Assembly: GCA_002067065.1 (NCBI GenBank)
Contig: MVPY01000040.1
Span: forward strand, 1-55,234
Direction: 5' to 3'
Origin: Methanobacterium sp. PtaB.Bin024
GTDB taxonomy: Archaea; Methanobacteriota; Methanobacteria; Methanobacteriales; Methanobacteriaceae
DNA length: 55,234 nucleotides
Shown: piece after piece, positions 37,370 to 50,462 of the stretch
Position numbering within the stretch: position 1 is the first letter of the stretch
Layout: each line of letters starts with the position of its first letter
The notes under the pieces: generated by a model
Databases searched by the model: none
Seen by the model: the letters and a program-made list of their open reading frames with translations, nothing else
Told to the model about the DNA's origin: nothing
Program-made: the position numbers and the translations under genes

Positions 37370-38608
37370 ATGAATATTGGAAAAAAACAAATAATCTTAG
37401 GATTTATGATAACCTGCCTTCTGGCATCACCTGTCGCCGTTGCAGGAGCAGATTGGAACATGTTCCATGAAAATGCTCAACGTACAGGTTACCTTGATCA
37501 GGCTGCTGACTTCACACCCACGGTCTGGTACTTTAGCACCCAGGGTGCTGTAACATCCTCTCCAGCCATCTTAAACAAAATAGCATATTTCGGTTCAGAA
37601 GATGGACATGTATATGCAGTTAATCTGGAAGATGGCACTAAATTATGGGATTATAAAACAGATGGTGCCATTGTATCCTCTCCTGCAATATCTGGGGACT
37701 ATTTATATGTAGGGTCAAAGGATGGCTACCTTTACGCGCAAGATATTAAAAACGGGAATGTTAAATGGAAATACAAAACTGGTAATTCCATAGAATCCTC
37801 CCCCATAATTTATAACAACACCGTCTATGTAGGTTCAAATGATGGAAGGGTTTATGCTATTGATATAAACGATGGTACTAAAAAATGGGAGTATGAAACT
37901 GGAAATGCTGTTAAATCATCTCCAATTATCTCTGATGACACTTTACTTGTTGGATCAGATGATGGTAAAATATATGCCCTCGATATTACCAATGGAAATA
38001 AAACATGGGAATACACCACCGGAGATAAAATAGAATCATCTCCAGCAGTGATGAATGGTGTGGTGTACGTTGGATCAGATGATGGTAAAGTATATGCTGT
38101 TACCATCGATAACGGAACCCTTAAGTGGAACTATGATATGGGAAAACCAGTTTCCTCCTCACCTGCCATTGACACCTATGATAACAGTCTGTTTATCGGT
38201 GCAGATAACGGCAAAATGGCCTGTTTAGACACCCGAAACGGAGACGAAAAATGGGACTACAACGTCAGCAGAGCAATAAAATCATCTCCAGCTATTGTTG
38301 ATAATAAAATAGTTTTCGGATCTGACGGTGGGACAGTTTACATAGTAAACAAGTACAATGGAAACGAGGAATGGACTTACAACCCCGGTTACGGCATTAT
38401 TAACCAGCCTATAGAATCATCCCCTGCAGTTTACGGAAATATGATCTACATCGGTGCAGGTGACGGATCCCTGTATGCCCTGAACAATGATAAAATGAAT
38501 GGTCCAACATCTCTATATGCCTACTATATAGGGGGAGCTATAGTAATTATCATTGCATTCTTAGTAGTGGTTCGAACCATCCGTAGCAGAAGGAAAAAAG
38601 AAGAGTAA
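37370..38608 (+). CDS. membrane-anchored eight-bladed PQQ-like beta-propeller
   Basis: 412 aa. An N-terminal signal peptide (about 1-26, LGFMITCLLASPVAVAGA), then eight repeats of about 40 residues, each with SSPA/I, a YVGSxDGxVYA-like strand and NGxxxWxY. Next come a C-terminal membrane helix (YYIGGAIVIIIAFLVVV) and a basic tail RSRRKKEE. The propeller must face outside. Eight SSP motifs can be counted, so an eight-bladed PQQ/BamB-like propeller is likely; it need not bind PQQ. ATG 37370 with GGTGA upstream, 44 bases after the permease, suggests it works with the exporter, for example as a surface receptor or assembly factor. Confidence 0.88.
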   Translation: MNIGKKQIILGFMITCLLASPVAVAGADWNMFHENAQRTGYLDQAADFTPTVWYFSTQGAVTSSPAILNKIAYFGSEDGHVYAVNLEDGTKLWDYKTDGAIVSSPAISGDYLYVGSKDGYLYAQDIKNGNVKWKYKTGNSIESSPIIYNNTVYVGSNDGRVYAIDINDGTKKWEYETGNAVKSSPIISDDTLLVGSDDGKIYALDITNGNKTWEYTTGDKIESSPAVMNGVVYVGSDDGKVYAVTIDNGTLKWNYDMGKPVSSSPAIDTYDNSLFIGADNGKMACLDTRNGDEKWDYNVSRAIKSSPAIVDNKIVFGSDGGTVYIVNKYNGNEEWTYNPGYGIINQPIESSPAVYGNMIYIGAGDGSLYALNNDKMNGPTSLYAYYIGGAIVIIIAFLVVVRTIRSRRKKEE

Positions 38609-38658
38609 AGGAATAATATTCCTTTAAATTCTATTTAGATGAACATTCTTTAGAATGT
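38607..38658 (+). terminator. palindromes at the end of the padR-ABC-propeller unit
   Basis: AAAGGAATAATATTCCTTT (38607-38625) is a perfect hairpin starting inside the stop codon. ACATTCTTTAGAATGT (38643-38658) is a second perfect hairpin 17 bases on. No long T-run follows the first, so they may protect or process the 3' end rather than terminate. Confidence 0.5.
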
Positions 38659-38960
38659 ACTAGACAAAAGTTAAGACAGAAGTTTCCAGACCGAAATCCG
38701 CTTGTTTAAAATTTCTGTCAAAGTTTTATTTTTTTTAAACTCTTAAATTGATTTAAATCCATTGTAAAAATTAAAATATCATTTTAATTTGGATCATGCC
38801 CATTTATACGGAATGATAGATATGAAAGAGGCAATGCTGTTTTAAAAAGCATTATAAACTATTGATAAAGGCAAACCATTAATTTGAAGAAAATTAAGAG
38901 AAAACTGCCAAAATGGGAAAAAATAAAAAGCTGCTAATAAAGTAAAAAAATAAAAACAGT
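38659..38960. other. intergenic sequence between convergent genes, nothing assigned
   Basis: About 300 AT-rich bases between the propeller gene and alba. I see no frame with a start and Shine-Dalgarno, and no tRNA-like fold. A poly-T tract lies at about 38728-38740. Confidence 0.5.
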
Positions 38961-38971
38961 AGTTTTAAAAA

Positions 38972-38974
<3 letters not shown>
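38942..38974 (-). terminator. terminator of alba
   Basis: On the minus strand AGTTTTTAAAACT (38961-38973) overlaps the TAG stop and is followed by T-rich sequence (TGTTTTTATTTTTTTAC). Confidence 0.55.
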
Positions 38975-39256
<282 letters not shown>

Positions 39257-39302
39257 CGCTTTAACCTCCATTGATATACAATGATTGTTTTGTGTTACTA
39301 AG

Positions 39303-39317
39303 TATTATATATATTTT
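39303..39317 (-). promoter_or_regulatory. TATA box of alba
   Basis: AAAATATATATAATA on the minus strand, about 50 bases before the ATG. A start about 25 bases downstream gives a leader just long enough to hold the GGAGGT Shine-Dalgarno. Confidence 0.55.
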
Positions 39318-39477
39318 ATGCAAACTGTTCTTTAAGGAAATAAGAACTTTTAAGTCCCTAAAAATAAAAAAATATTGATAATTAGCGAATATTTAGGCTG
39401 ATACAGTTTTTTATTAAGATATTTCATTATTAGATCATTTATTTTTCTACTTCATTTAAATTCGTCCTAAGGTGTCA

Positions 39478-40236
39478 TCATTCTACGGAACGGAATATCA
39501 CCACGAAACCATCAATTTCACCATCAATATTTCGAATGGGGGTTACACTACCATCAACGGTAATGGTACTTTCATCTTTAGTTGCGAGTATGGCCTTATT
39601 AAACGAAAATTCTTCTTTTAAAATAATATCTTCAGCAATGGGAAACTTATAATCCATAGGCTTGAATATATCCCGGACATCGTGGCCTAAAGCATCTTCT
39701 TCCAGCCAGCCAGTTAATTCTTCAGCCATGATATTCATGAACCTCACCTGTCCCTTAGGGTCAGTGGCTATAACCGCATCACTGATACTTCGAAGCATGG
39801 CCCCCAACCATTGATCATGTTTCCGGAGCCTTTTCTCCAGCCGATATCTATAGAGAGTAATTTCAATGGCAGTGCTAAGTTCACTTTCTTCAAATGGTTT
39901 TCGTAAAAATCCGTAGGGTTGTTTCAGGATAAATCCTGAAGGTTCAGTTACTTTTGCCCTTTGAACCGTTTTTTCATCAGAATAAGCAGTTAAATAGATA
40001 ATTGGAATGCCCAGCTTGGATCTGATCTTTTCTGCTGCCTGGATACCATCCATTTCACCCTCCAATTTAATATCCATTAGAACTAGATCTGGTTTTAACT
40101 CTTCAGACATTTTAATGGCATCTTCACCTGAAGAAACAATGGCAGGAACCTCATATCCCACGCTATTTAGAGCCTTTTTTATGTCTTGAGCTGTTATTCT
40201 TTCATCTTCCACTATCAAAATATTTACAGTTGCCAC
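39478..40236 (-). CDS. response regulator, receiver-PAS
   Basis: 252 aa. The receiver domain (1-130) has acidic pocket E10-D11, phospho-acceptor D55 (LVLMDIKL), T in YLTAYSDEKT and Lys in FLRKPFEE. A PAS domain follows (about 140-250: AMLRSISDAVIATDPKGQVRFMNIMAEELTGW). There is no DNA-binding domain and no kinase core, so it may act through protein contacts. An extra segment, SGFILKQP, lies just before the KPF loop. The start is GTG 40236 with GGAGGT six bases upstream; the upstream ATG 40263 precedes that Shine-Dalgarno. It follows its close paralog by 68 bases on the same strand. No histidine kinase is in the window. Confidence 0.92.
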   Translation of the reverse strand: MATVNILIVEDERITAQDIKKALNSVGYEVPAIVSSGEDAIKMSEELKPDLVLMDIKLEGEMDGIQAAEKIRSKLGIPIIYLTAYSDEKTVQRAKVTEPSGFILKQPYGFLRKPFEESELSTAIEITLYRYRLEKRLRKHDQWLGAMLRSISDAVIATDPKGQVRFMNIMAEELTGWLEEDALGHDVRDIFKPMDYKFPIAEDIILKEEFSFNKAILATKDESTITVDGSVTPIRNIDGEIDGFVVIFRSVE

Positions 40237-40304
40237 TTCATAACCTCCCTCATATCTCCCCAAATGAATATTGACATTATATATTTTTACAATATCCCGT
40301 CAGA

Positions 40305-41048
40305 TTATTCTTCTTGAACCTTAAAAACCACTACCAGACCAGTTACCCTTTTTTTATAATCTTTAATTGGGGTTACTGTGCCCTGAATCGTGACACGTGA
40401 CCCGTTGCGAGATATTAACTCAGGAGTCTGCTTTTCAGGTAGGACTTCTTCCAGGGAAGATTCATCAGTCACTTCCCCCAATGGCAAAAAAACTTCTTCT
40501 AACTCTTTTCCAAGTGCTTCTGTCTTATTCCAACCTGTTAGAACCTCGGCTAAAGAATTAATGAACCTTATTTGGCCTGTGGAGTTTGTTGCAATCACTG
40601 CTTCTGTAATTTTCCGAAACATGGCAGAAGAGATCTGATCATGCTCTTTTTCCATCTGATGTCTGTAAAGGGTTATCTCTATAGCAGCATTAAGTTCACG
40701 CTCGTCAAAAGGTTTGTTTAACAGCCCCTGACCCTTAACAAGGAAACCGGAGGGTTCAGTAATCTTAGCCCTCTCCACTGTCTTTTCATCGGCATATGCT
40801 GTCAGATAGATTACCGGAATGTCTTGTGACTTTCTTATCTCAGCCGCTGCTTGAATACCATCCATCTCACCATCTAACTTAATATCCATTAGAACTAAAT
40901 CAGGCTCCAATCTTTGAGCCTGCTTAACAGCGTCTTCCCCTTCAGAACATATTACTGGTACTTTATATCCAACAGACCTCAGTCCCGCCCTGATATCTTC
41001 AGCAGTGATCCTTTCATCTTCCACCACCAGAATAGTTGCACTGTTCAC
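40305..41048 (-). CDS. response regulator, receiver-PAS (paralog)
   Basis: 247 aa, same architecture as the next gene: E10-D11, D55 (LVLMDIKL), YLTAYADEKT, KPFDERE, then PAS (AMFRKITEAVIATNSTGQIRFINSLAEVLTGW). The two receivers are very alike over residues 5-100, so they arose by tandem gene duplication. It also has an extra segment (SGFLVKGQ) before the Lys loop. GTG start at 41048; GGGGTG lies eight bases upstream and GAGGAA directly abuts the start. Output function unknown. Confidence 0.92.
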   Translation of the reverse strand: MNSATILVVEDERITAEDIRAGLRSVGYKVPVICSEGEDAVKQAQRLEPDLVLMDIKLDGEMDGIQAAAEIRKSQDIPVIYLTAYADEKTVERAKITEPSGFLVKGQGLLNKPFDERELNAAIEITLYRHQMEKEHDQISSAMFRKITEAVIATNSTGQIRFINSLAEVLTGWNKTEALGKELEEVFLPLGEVTDESSLEEVLPEKQTPELISRNGSRVTIQGTVTPIKDYKKRVTGLVVVFKVQEE

Positions 41049-41181
41049 TTCCTCTGCACCCCTGACTTCACCACTAGATTTTATTTTTTATTTTTTTATT
41101 GTTACTTGTTAATATTTTACTGTTAGTTGCTAGTATATCCTTGATTCAATATAAGGATTCTTAAGAAGCACACCACCAGTT

Positions 41182-42699
<1,518 letters not shown>

Positions 42700-42823
42700 G
42701 GGAAGACCCCTTGTGGTTTGACATAATTATTTTTGATCTTTAGATGGGATTTAATAAAAAAATTGTGTTAAAAAATGAGTTTTTGATTGCGTCCTTAAGA
42801 GGAGAATAAGGCCCTTATCAGGC

Positions 42824-43618
42824 TCATGTGCCCATACACAGGCTCAAGAAATTTCTTAAACCTGGTGCCAGTCCCAGAATAAATATAGCCAGTTTTAACA
42901 TGTTCCTGATGGTTTTATCCTCCACATAAGTGTCAATAATGTAAAGTGCAGGGAGTATAACTGCTATTTTTAAGGGGTACATTACTATGGCACTGTCTGC
43001 CAGTTGGGTGAGGGCATTGGGCAGTACATGCTGTTCACCATAACCATAGAAATCCACAGCTATAAAGGTGGTGCTGGCATCAAATATGTGGGCCAGGAGA
43101 ACAGCAAGATTAAGCTTGTCCTTTAAAAGACTCCATTTCAGGCTAAGCAACACGAATGGGGCAGATACCAGAGCCCAGGATCCCATCACTTGGAATAATG
43201 CAACCGGGTTGAGATGTTGGGTGTAATATATGTTGGGGATGCACATGGCTACCCCCACAGTGAATATGATATAACGGTAGTCCCAGCCAGTCTTACGTTC
43301 AATTAAAACTGATGCTAAGAGGGTGAATATGGCTGAAAATCCTGTTAAAAGATATATTCCGGGGGTTACCAGGATGTAGGTTAAGGGATATATCCCATTA
43401 TCTACCAGGGCACGTGCACTGGATCCGAAGAATATGAAGGGGATGAGAGGGATGAAAAGGTCCTTAGGATCTTTATCTATCCAGCGAAACATCCTGATGA
43501 TTAAAAGAATAACTAAACCCAAGATGATACCAAATACAATGGTATTAAAGAGCGTGTACCCAGGGTGTAAGTAAACGAAGTTCTCATGGATGTACTGTAT
43601 TAGGGAATCAAGGACCAT
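42824..43618 (-). CDS. DUF63 family membrane protein
   Basis: 264 aa with about seven to eight membrane helices. The conserved segment LAHIFDASTTFIAVDFYGYGEQHVLPN, with His, Asp and a GYGEQH motif, is the mark of the archaeal DUF63 family. It resembles an intramembrane active site, but no activity is known to me. No Shine-Dalgarno is seen before ATG 43618; a minus-strand TTTAAATA about 25-30 bases upstream suggests a leaderless message. Between the leuA-type gene and the PHP gene, same strand. Confidence 0.87.
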   Translation of the reverse strand: MVLDSLIQYIHENFVYLHPGYTLFNTIVFGIILGLVILLIIRMFRWIDKDPKDLFIPLIPFIFFGSSARALVDNGIYPLTYILVTPGIYLLTGFSAIFTLLASVLIERKTGWDYRYIIFTVGVAMCIPNIYYTQHLNPVALFQVMGSWALVSAPFVLLSLKWSLLKDKLNLAVLLAHIFDASTTFIAVDFYGYGEQHVLPNALTQLADSAIVMYPLKIAVILPALYIIDTYVEDKTIRNMLKLAIFILGLAPGLRNFLSLCMGT

Positions 43619-43703
43619 GGCACTAGATAGGGTGTTAGAATATTTAAACTTATCTTAATTTATCTTAACTTATTCGATATGAGTAAAAAAGGAGAAATAA
43701 TAG

Positions 43704-44350
43704 TTAGATGCGTCGGATCTTCTTATTTATAACCTCTTTAAGGATGAGAGGTAAAGGTGTGCGATCCCCGTAAACACTGGTCTTACCAGCAAGAATTCCA
43801 TTAATGATGCTATCGACCGAGAAATCTGCTTCCAGTTCAGTGACACAACTTCCAATAGCTCCCAGAAAGTGAGCGTCACTGGAACCAATTTGAGGGACGT
43901 TTTTCTCCTCAGCCAGCTTCTTAGCCCTCCAGTTGGAGTATCCAAAAATGTAACGAGAGTTAAGAGTTTCCATGGCATCCACCTCCACATATTTCACATT
44001 AGTGAAGAGGCCGTCCCGATAGGCTACAAATGGATGGGCAGCTACTGCAATCCCCCCTTGGACCCTGATGAGTTCAATTGTCTCTTCTGGTGAGATTTTC
44101 TTGGGTATTTCCTCACTTATACCTAGAGCAACGATGTGCCCCTTGGTGGTGGAAACCTCCATGGCCGGGATAATCACCAGATCATCCATCCTGCCGAACT
44201 CTTTTAAAGCAGCTTCAGATCCTTTTAAAGAGTCGTGATCAGCGATGGCAATGGCATCCAGACCAATTTTACGGGAATGTTTGACTATATCTTTTACTGT
44301 GGCTGTAGAGTCTCCAGAGTACGTACTGTGAATGTGAGGATCGATGATCA

Positions 44351-44351
<1 letters not shown>
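43704..44351 (-). CDS. PHP-domain phosphoesterase
   Basis: 215 aa. The PHP metal motifs are clear: D4-P-H-I-H8, IADHDSLKG, VIPAMEVSTTKGHIVAL, VAAHPF and SSDAHFLGAIGS. These proteins hydrolyse phosphoesters such as 3',5'-nucleotide bisphosphates, RNA ends or histidinol phosphate; small archaeal versions have no assigned substrate. The ATG at 44351 overlaps the TAA of the DUF1786 gene by one base (TAATG) with GGAG seven bases upstream, so the two genes are translationally coupled. Confidence 0.9.
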
Positions 44352-45382
<1,031 letters not shown>

Positions 45383-45449
45383 GGTTTAATTTTATGTTCA
45401 TTTTATATTAAGCAATTCACCACCAACGTACACATATATACAACAAAGG

Positions 45450-45484
45450 TTTAAATAGTACGTTAACTATACTGGGGTTAACTA
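45450..45484 (+). promoter_or_regulatory. trpB2 promoter with direct-repeat operator candidate
   Basis: TTTAAATA (45450-45457) after ACAAAGG is the TATA box. GTTAACTA occurs at 45462-45469 and 45477-45484 (period 15), covering the expected start near 45476. The leader to ATG 45671 would be about 195 nt. Confidence 0.52.
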
Positions 45485-45670
45485 AAATCCAACATAAATA
45501 AAACCTCAAGAAATAGAAACAAAACAGTAAAAACTCAAATATGCATTGATTTTACAGTGGAAATTGATGTTTGCAAAAAAAGATTTTAGTTTTCATAAAA
45601 TGACAATCATATGAAATATCAGGTTTTTTTAAAATTCATTGAATTTGAATTGAGTTTAGAGGTAAAAACC

Positions 45671-46963
45671 ATGTACAGTGTAAAACTAACTGAAAAAGAA
45701 ATCCCTAAAAAATGGTACAATATCGCTGCTGATCTTCCTGTGGAATTCCCACCATACGACCAGACCGAAGAAGGACATCAACTGGAAAATCTGCCAAAGA
45801 TCTTCTCCAAAGGAGTGTTAGAGCAGGAATTATCCACAGAAAGATACATCAAAATCCCTAAAGAAGTAAGAAACATTTACAAACAGATGGGCCGTCCCAG
45901 CCCATTGGTCCGAGCTAAAGCCCTGGAAGCGCACCTGGACACCCCGGCCAAGATATTCTACAAAAGAGAAGACACGTCCCCTACAGGAAGCCACAAACTC
46001 AACACCGCCATTGCACAAGCATATTACGCTAAAAAAGATGGTATAGAACGTTTAACCACTGAAACCGGTGCAGGACAATGGGGAACTGCCCTTTCACTGG
46101 CCTGTAAACTGATGGGCATTGATTGCACAGTTTACATGGTTAAAGTATCCTTTAACCAGAAACCTTACCGAAAAACCATTATGGAACTTTATGATGGGGA
46201 AATTTTAGCATCACCTAGTGATAAAACAGAATTTGGTAGAAAAATACTCAAAGAAAACCCAGACCACCCTGGAACATTAGGTGTGGCCATTTCAGAAGCT
46301 GTTGAAGACGCTTTAAACGATGAAAAAGTTAACTACTCTCTGGGAAGTGTTCTAAACCACGTGATGTTACACCAGACCATTATAGGTCAGGAAATCCAGA
46401 AACAACTGGAAATATTCGATGAATCACCTGATGTCATGATTGGCTGTGTGGGTGGAGGTAGTAATTATGCAGGAGCAGCTTTCCCCCTCATCAAGGATCA
46501 GTTAGATGAAAAAATCGACTGTAAATTCATAGCTGTGGAACCATCCCACTGCCCTACCCTGACCAAGGGTGAATACTGCTATGACTTTGGAGACACTGCT
46601 GGACTTACCCCATTAATCAAGATGTACTCCCTGGGTCATAACTTCATACCCCCATCTGATCATGCAGGTGGCCTCAGATACCATGGCGTGTCACCATTAG
46701 TGGCTTTACTGACTCATGAAGGCATTATAGAACCAAGAACCGTTAAACAGACCGACGTATTCGAGAGTGGAGTAACCTTCGCCAGAACAGAAGGAATTGT
46801 ACCGGCTCCAGAGACCTGTCACGCAGTTAAAGTCGGAATAGACGAGGCTCTTGAATGTAAGAAGACTGGTGAAGAGAAAAACATTGTTATTAACTTCTCT
46901 GGTCATGGCCTCCTGGACTTAGCAGGCTATGCTGATTATTTGGAGGGTAAAATAGAAGATTAA
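45671..46963 (+). CDS. trpB2: tryptophan synthase beta subunit, TrpB2 type
   Basis: 430 aa PLP enzyme. TrpB2 condenses indole with serine (or phosphoserine in some archaea) and typically works without TrpA. Seen: YKREDTSPTGSHKLNTAIAQA with the PLP Lys, ETGAGQWGTALS, the CVGGGSNYAG phosphate-binding loop, and the long TrpB2-specific N-terminal segment (KKWYNIAADLPVEFPPYD). The start is ATG 45671 with GAGGT seven bases upstream; ATG 45611 has none. A TGTACA, the consensus TRP box of Methanothermobacter TrpY, overlaps the start codon (45672-45677), but only once. T-rich sequence follows the stop. Confidence 0.95.
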   Translation: MYSVKLTEKEIPKKWYNIAADLPVEFPPYDQTEEGHQLENLPKIFSKGVLEQELSTERYIKIPKEVRNIYKQMGRPSPLVRAKALEAHLDTPAKIFYKREDTSPTGSHKLNTAIAQAYYAKKDGIERLTTETGAGQWGTALSLACKLMGIDCTVYMVKVSFNQKPYRKTIMELYDGEILASPSDKTEFGRKILKENPDHPGTLGVAISEAVEDALNDEKVNYSLGSVLNHVMLHQTIIGQEIQKQLEIFDESPDVMIGCVGGGSNYAGAAFPLIKDQLDEKIDCKFIAVEPSHCPTLTKGEYCYDFGDTAGLTPLIKMYSLGHNFIPPSDHAGGLRYHGVSPLVALLTHEGIIEPRTVKQTDVFESGVTFARTEGIVPAPETCHAVKVGIDEALECKKTGEEKNIVINFSGHGLLDLAGYADYLEGKIED

Positions 46964-47166
46964 CCATCTTTTATCCTTTTTTATTTTTTAATATAACTCA
47001 TTTAATCTTTTTACTGCAAAAGTTACCTAGTTTTCAACTGGATCCCCAAACTTAGTCTTTTTCTTAAAAGTTTTTCTAATCACCCACCCCCCAAGTTCAT
47101 CGCACTCTATTTATACCAGTTAACCATATAGATACAAATGAGACTTATAAAAGGAGGATCATGTTT

Positions 47167-48387
<1,221 letters not shown>

Positions 48388-48402
48388 AACTTAAAAAATC
48401 TC

Positions 48403-48441
48403 AAGAGCATTAGCAAAATGCTCTTAAATAACCTTTTTTTA
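48403..48441 (+). terminator. intrinsic terminator after fae-hps
   Basis: AAGAGCATT (48403-48411) pairs with AATGCTCTT (48417-48425) around a 5-base loop, followed by a seven-T run at 48434-48440. It is the clearest hairpin-plus-T terminator in the window. Confidence 0.75.
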
Positions 48442-48521
48442 CAATATTTTTTTACTAAATTTAACCTTACAGCTTGTTTTTAGTTTAATATAGGTGCAAC
48501 AATTGTTATTTCTTAATTTTT

Positions 48522-49436
48522 TTAATATTTTAATTTTCCACCACACTCACATTCTTGAAAATCTTCTGGAGACTCCCCAGACTGTAATTCATAGTAACCT
48601 CCACATTTTTCGCATATCAGATACTTTTGATCTCCTGAAATGTAAAATAATGCCAATGCTCTGGCAAAAAACATGGCATAATACGGAACTATGATTAACA
48701 ATTCTAAAATGCCTAAAATCGGATTAATATTTATCCCAAACTGAAGGACCATAACAACAAAAAATAACCTAATTAAATATCCCATCATACTTATTGCAAA
48801 AACTATAATTTCTACCACAATATACCATATTACTAAATCTTTCCATCCTATTTCATCAATTTTATTGAATATTTCACGGAATTTGAAGGCTGTGCCTATT
48901 TTACTATCGTGGCAGGCCATGTGAGCTACTGCAACATTCATAATCGGATACACAATAATGAGATATAGAGTTCCAATGTAGGACCAAATTCCTCCCGTTA
49001 AATACCAAAACATATACTGGATCATTTTACCAGCAGACAGGGGATGATATTCAATGATTTTTATGGCAGTTACAATAGTTGAGGGAAATAATATCAAAAA
49101 AGATATTATAATCAGAATAAGGGGAATCAAATAAATAATGTATACAAATGATATTTTAACTCCATTTATGAACATAAATTTCCAATCATCAAATTCTGGA
49201 GGTTTTAATACATTGTTTAAAGACAATTTCACGATTTTAAAATAATAACCATCAACTAAAACTATTAAGATAAAATTAATTACAACTAAAAGAGGAATTG
49301 AAATATTACTTAAAATATTTGTAAAATAATTTAAACTTGTCTCTGAAATCACAATAAGAATACCAAAAAACAAAAATTTCTTCCAATCTAATAACGGATA
49401 TCTTAAAGAATCCCTTACAATTTGCTTAATATTCAT
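48522..49436 (-). CDS. DUF4013 membrane protein with C-terminal zinc ribbon
   Basis: 304 aa with about five to six membrane helices. The N-terminal MNIKQIVRDSLRYPLLDWKKFL and PLLVVINFILIVLVDGYYFKIVKLSLN are typical of DUF4013. The last 30 residues form a zinc ribbon, CEKCGGYYELQSGESPEDF then CECGG. This is the same module as in two proteins near the left end of the window, here placed in the cytosol after the last helix. Start ATG 49436: GGAG seven bases upstream. ATG 49484 would add 16 residues but has no Shine-Dalgarno. Function unknown. Confidence 0.85.
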   Translation of the reverse strand: MNIKQIVRDSLRYPLLDWKKFLFFGILIVISETSLNYFTNILSNISIPLLVVINFILIVLVDGYYFKIVKLSLNNVLKPPEFDDWKFMFINGVKISFVYIIYLIPLILIIISFLILFPSTIVTAIKIIEYHPLSAGKMIQYMFWYLTGGIWSYIGTLYLIIVYPIMNVAVAHMACHDSKIGTAFKFREIFNKIDEIGWKDLVIWYIVVEIIVFAISMMGYLIRLFFVVMVLQFGININPILGILELLIIVPYYAMFFARALALFYISGDQKYLICEKCGGYYELQSGESPEDFQECECGGKLKY

Positions 49437-49671
49437 ACTAGGGCTCCATTTGAAATCATCCCCCCAATCAATATAATCACCCATCCATTATTCTATTCAT
49501 AGTTACTACGCTTAAATATATATATCATACTCATTTATCATAAGTTAAATAGTTGAGAAATAAAATTCCAACATGATTTCAACCCCCTTATCTCAATTGC
49601 CCATATCTACAACAAAACTAAAAAAAGTTAAAACCTAATAAATTCAAATTATCCATTATGTGGGGGAATAA

Positions 49672-50271
49672 ATGGTGACAAAAACAATTTTAGGAATATG
49701 TGGAAGCCCCAGGAAACAGGCCACAGAGCACGTCCTAACAGAAGCTCTGAACATGATGGAAGAAAAAGGGTATGAAACAGAACTGTTCACTGTTCGAGGA
49801 AAAGATATAAGTCCTTGCAGGAACTGTGACTACTGCCTACGGAAAAAGGAGTGTCTTTTAAAGGATGACATGTACCAACTTTATCCTCTCTTTAAAGATG
49901 TTCAGGGGATTATTATGGCAACCCCCATCTACAATGGAGGGATTAGTGCCCAGATAAAGGCAGTTATGGACCGTACCCGTGCAGCAGCAGCTGTAGACCT
50001 TGATTTTTTAAAACACAAAGTTGGAATTGCAATTTCTGTTGGAGGAGACCGTGCTGGCGGTCAAGAACTGGCTATTCAGCAGATAATGACTTTCTATATC
50101 CTGAACGGAGTCATACCTGTAAGTGGAGGACCATTTGGCTCTAATCTAGGGGCGAACTTTTGGTCCCAGGACACACTTGAAGGTGTGAAAGAAGATGAAG
50201 AGGGTTTCAGGAGTCTTAAAAAAACCATTAAAAGATTCGATGAGTTTCTGGAAAAATACCAAAATGAATGA
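49672..50271 (+). CDS. iron-sulfur flavoprotein (NADPH-dependent FMN reductase fold)
   Basis: 199 aa. The flavodoxin-like FMN loop GICGSPRKQATEHVL is followed by CRNCDYCLRKKEC (about 45-57), the compact Cys motif of archaeal iron-sulfur flavoproteins (Isf), which binds [4Fe-4S]. ATPIYNGGISAQIKAVMDR and ISVGGDRAGGQE are the other FMN contacts. Isf-type proteins transfer electrons from ferredoxin to oxygen, peroxide or other acceptors, so an oxidative-stress or redox-balance role is likely. ATG 49672 with GGGGG five to six bases upstream. Confidence 0.9.
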   Translation: MVTKTILGICGSPRKQATEHVLTEALNMMEEKGYETELFTVRGKDISPCRNCDYCLRKKECLLKDDMYQLYPLFKDVQGIIMATPIYNGGISAQIKAVMDRTRAAAAVDLDFLKHKVGIAISVGGDRAGGQELAIQQIMTFYILNGVIPVSGGPFGSNLGANFWSQDTLEGVKEDEEGFRSLKKTIKRFDEFLEKYQNE

Positions 50272-50424
50272 ATCATATCACGGGATTATCTGTACAAAAC
50301 TATGAATATAATTAAGGGGAACTTGTGAATTATAAGGTATAAGTTATAACTAATAAAGAGTTTTATGGTCTTTAAAAACCGTTTTAACATTCCATTCAAA
50401 ATTATTGAAAGTATAAATTAATTC

Positions 50425-50452
50425 TTATAAATTATAAGTTATAAGTTATAAG
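50425..50452 (+). repeat. heptamer repeat running into the ferredoxin Shine-Dalgarno
   Basis: Four tandem heptamers: TTATAAA once, then TTATAAG three times. The last runs directly into AAGGAG at 50450-50455. AT-rich relatives of the heptamer occur upstream, near 50330. Confidence 0.85.
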
Positions 50453-50462
50453 GAGCGTTGTG

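Noticed and set aside
45611..45670. Upstream ATG extending trpB2 by 20 residues
   Set aside because: No Shine-Dalgarno there, while ATG 45671 has GAGGT at seven bases and gives the normal TrpB2 N-terminus.
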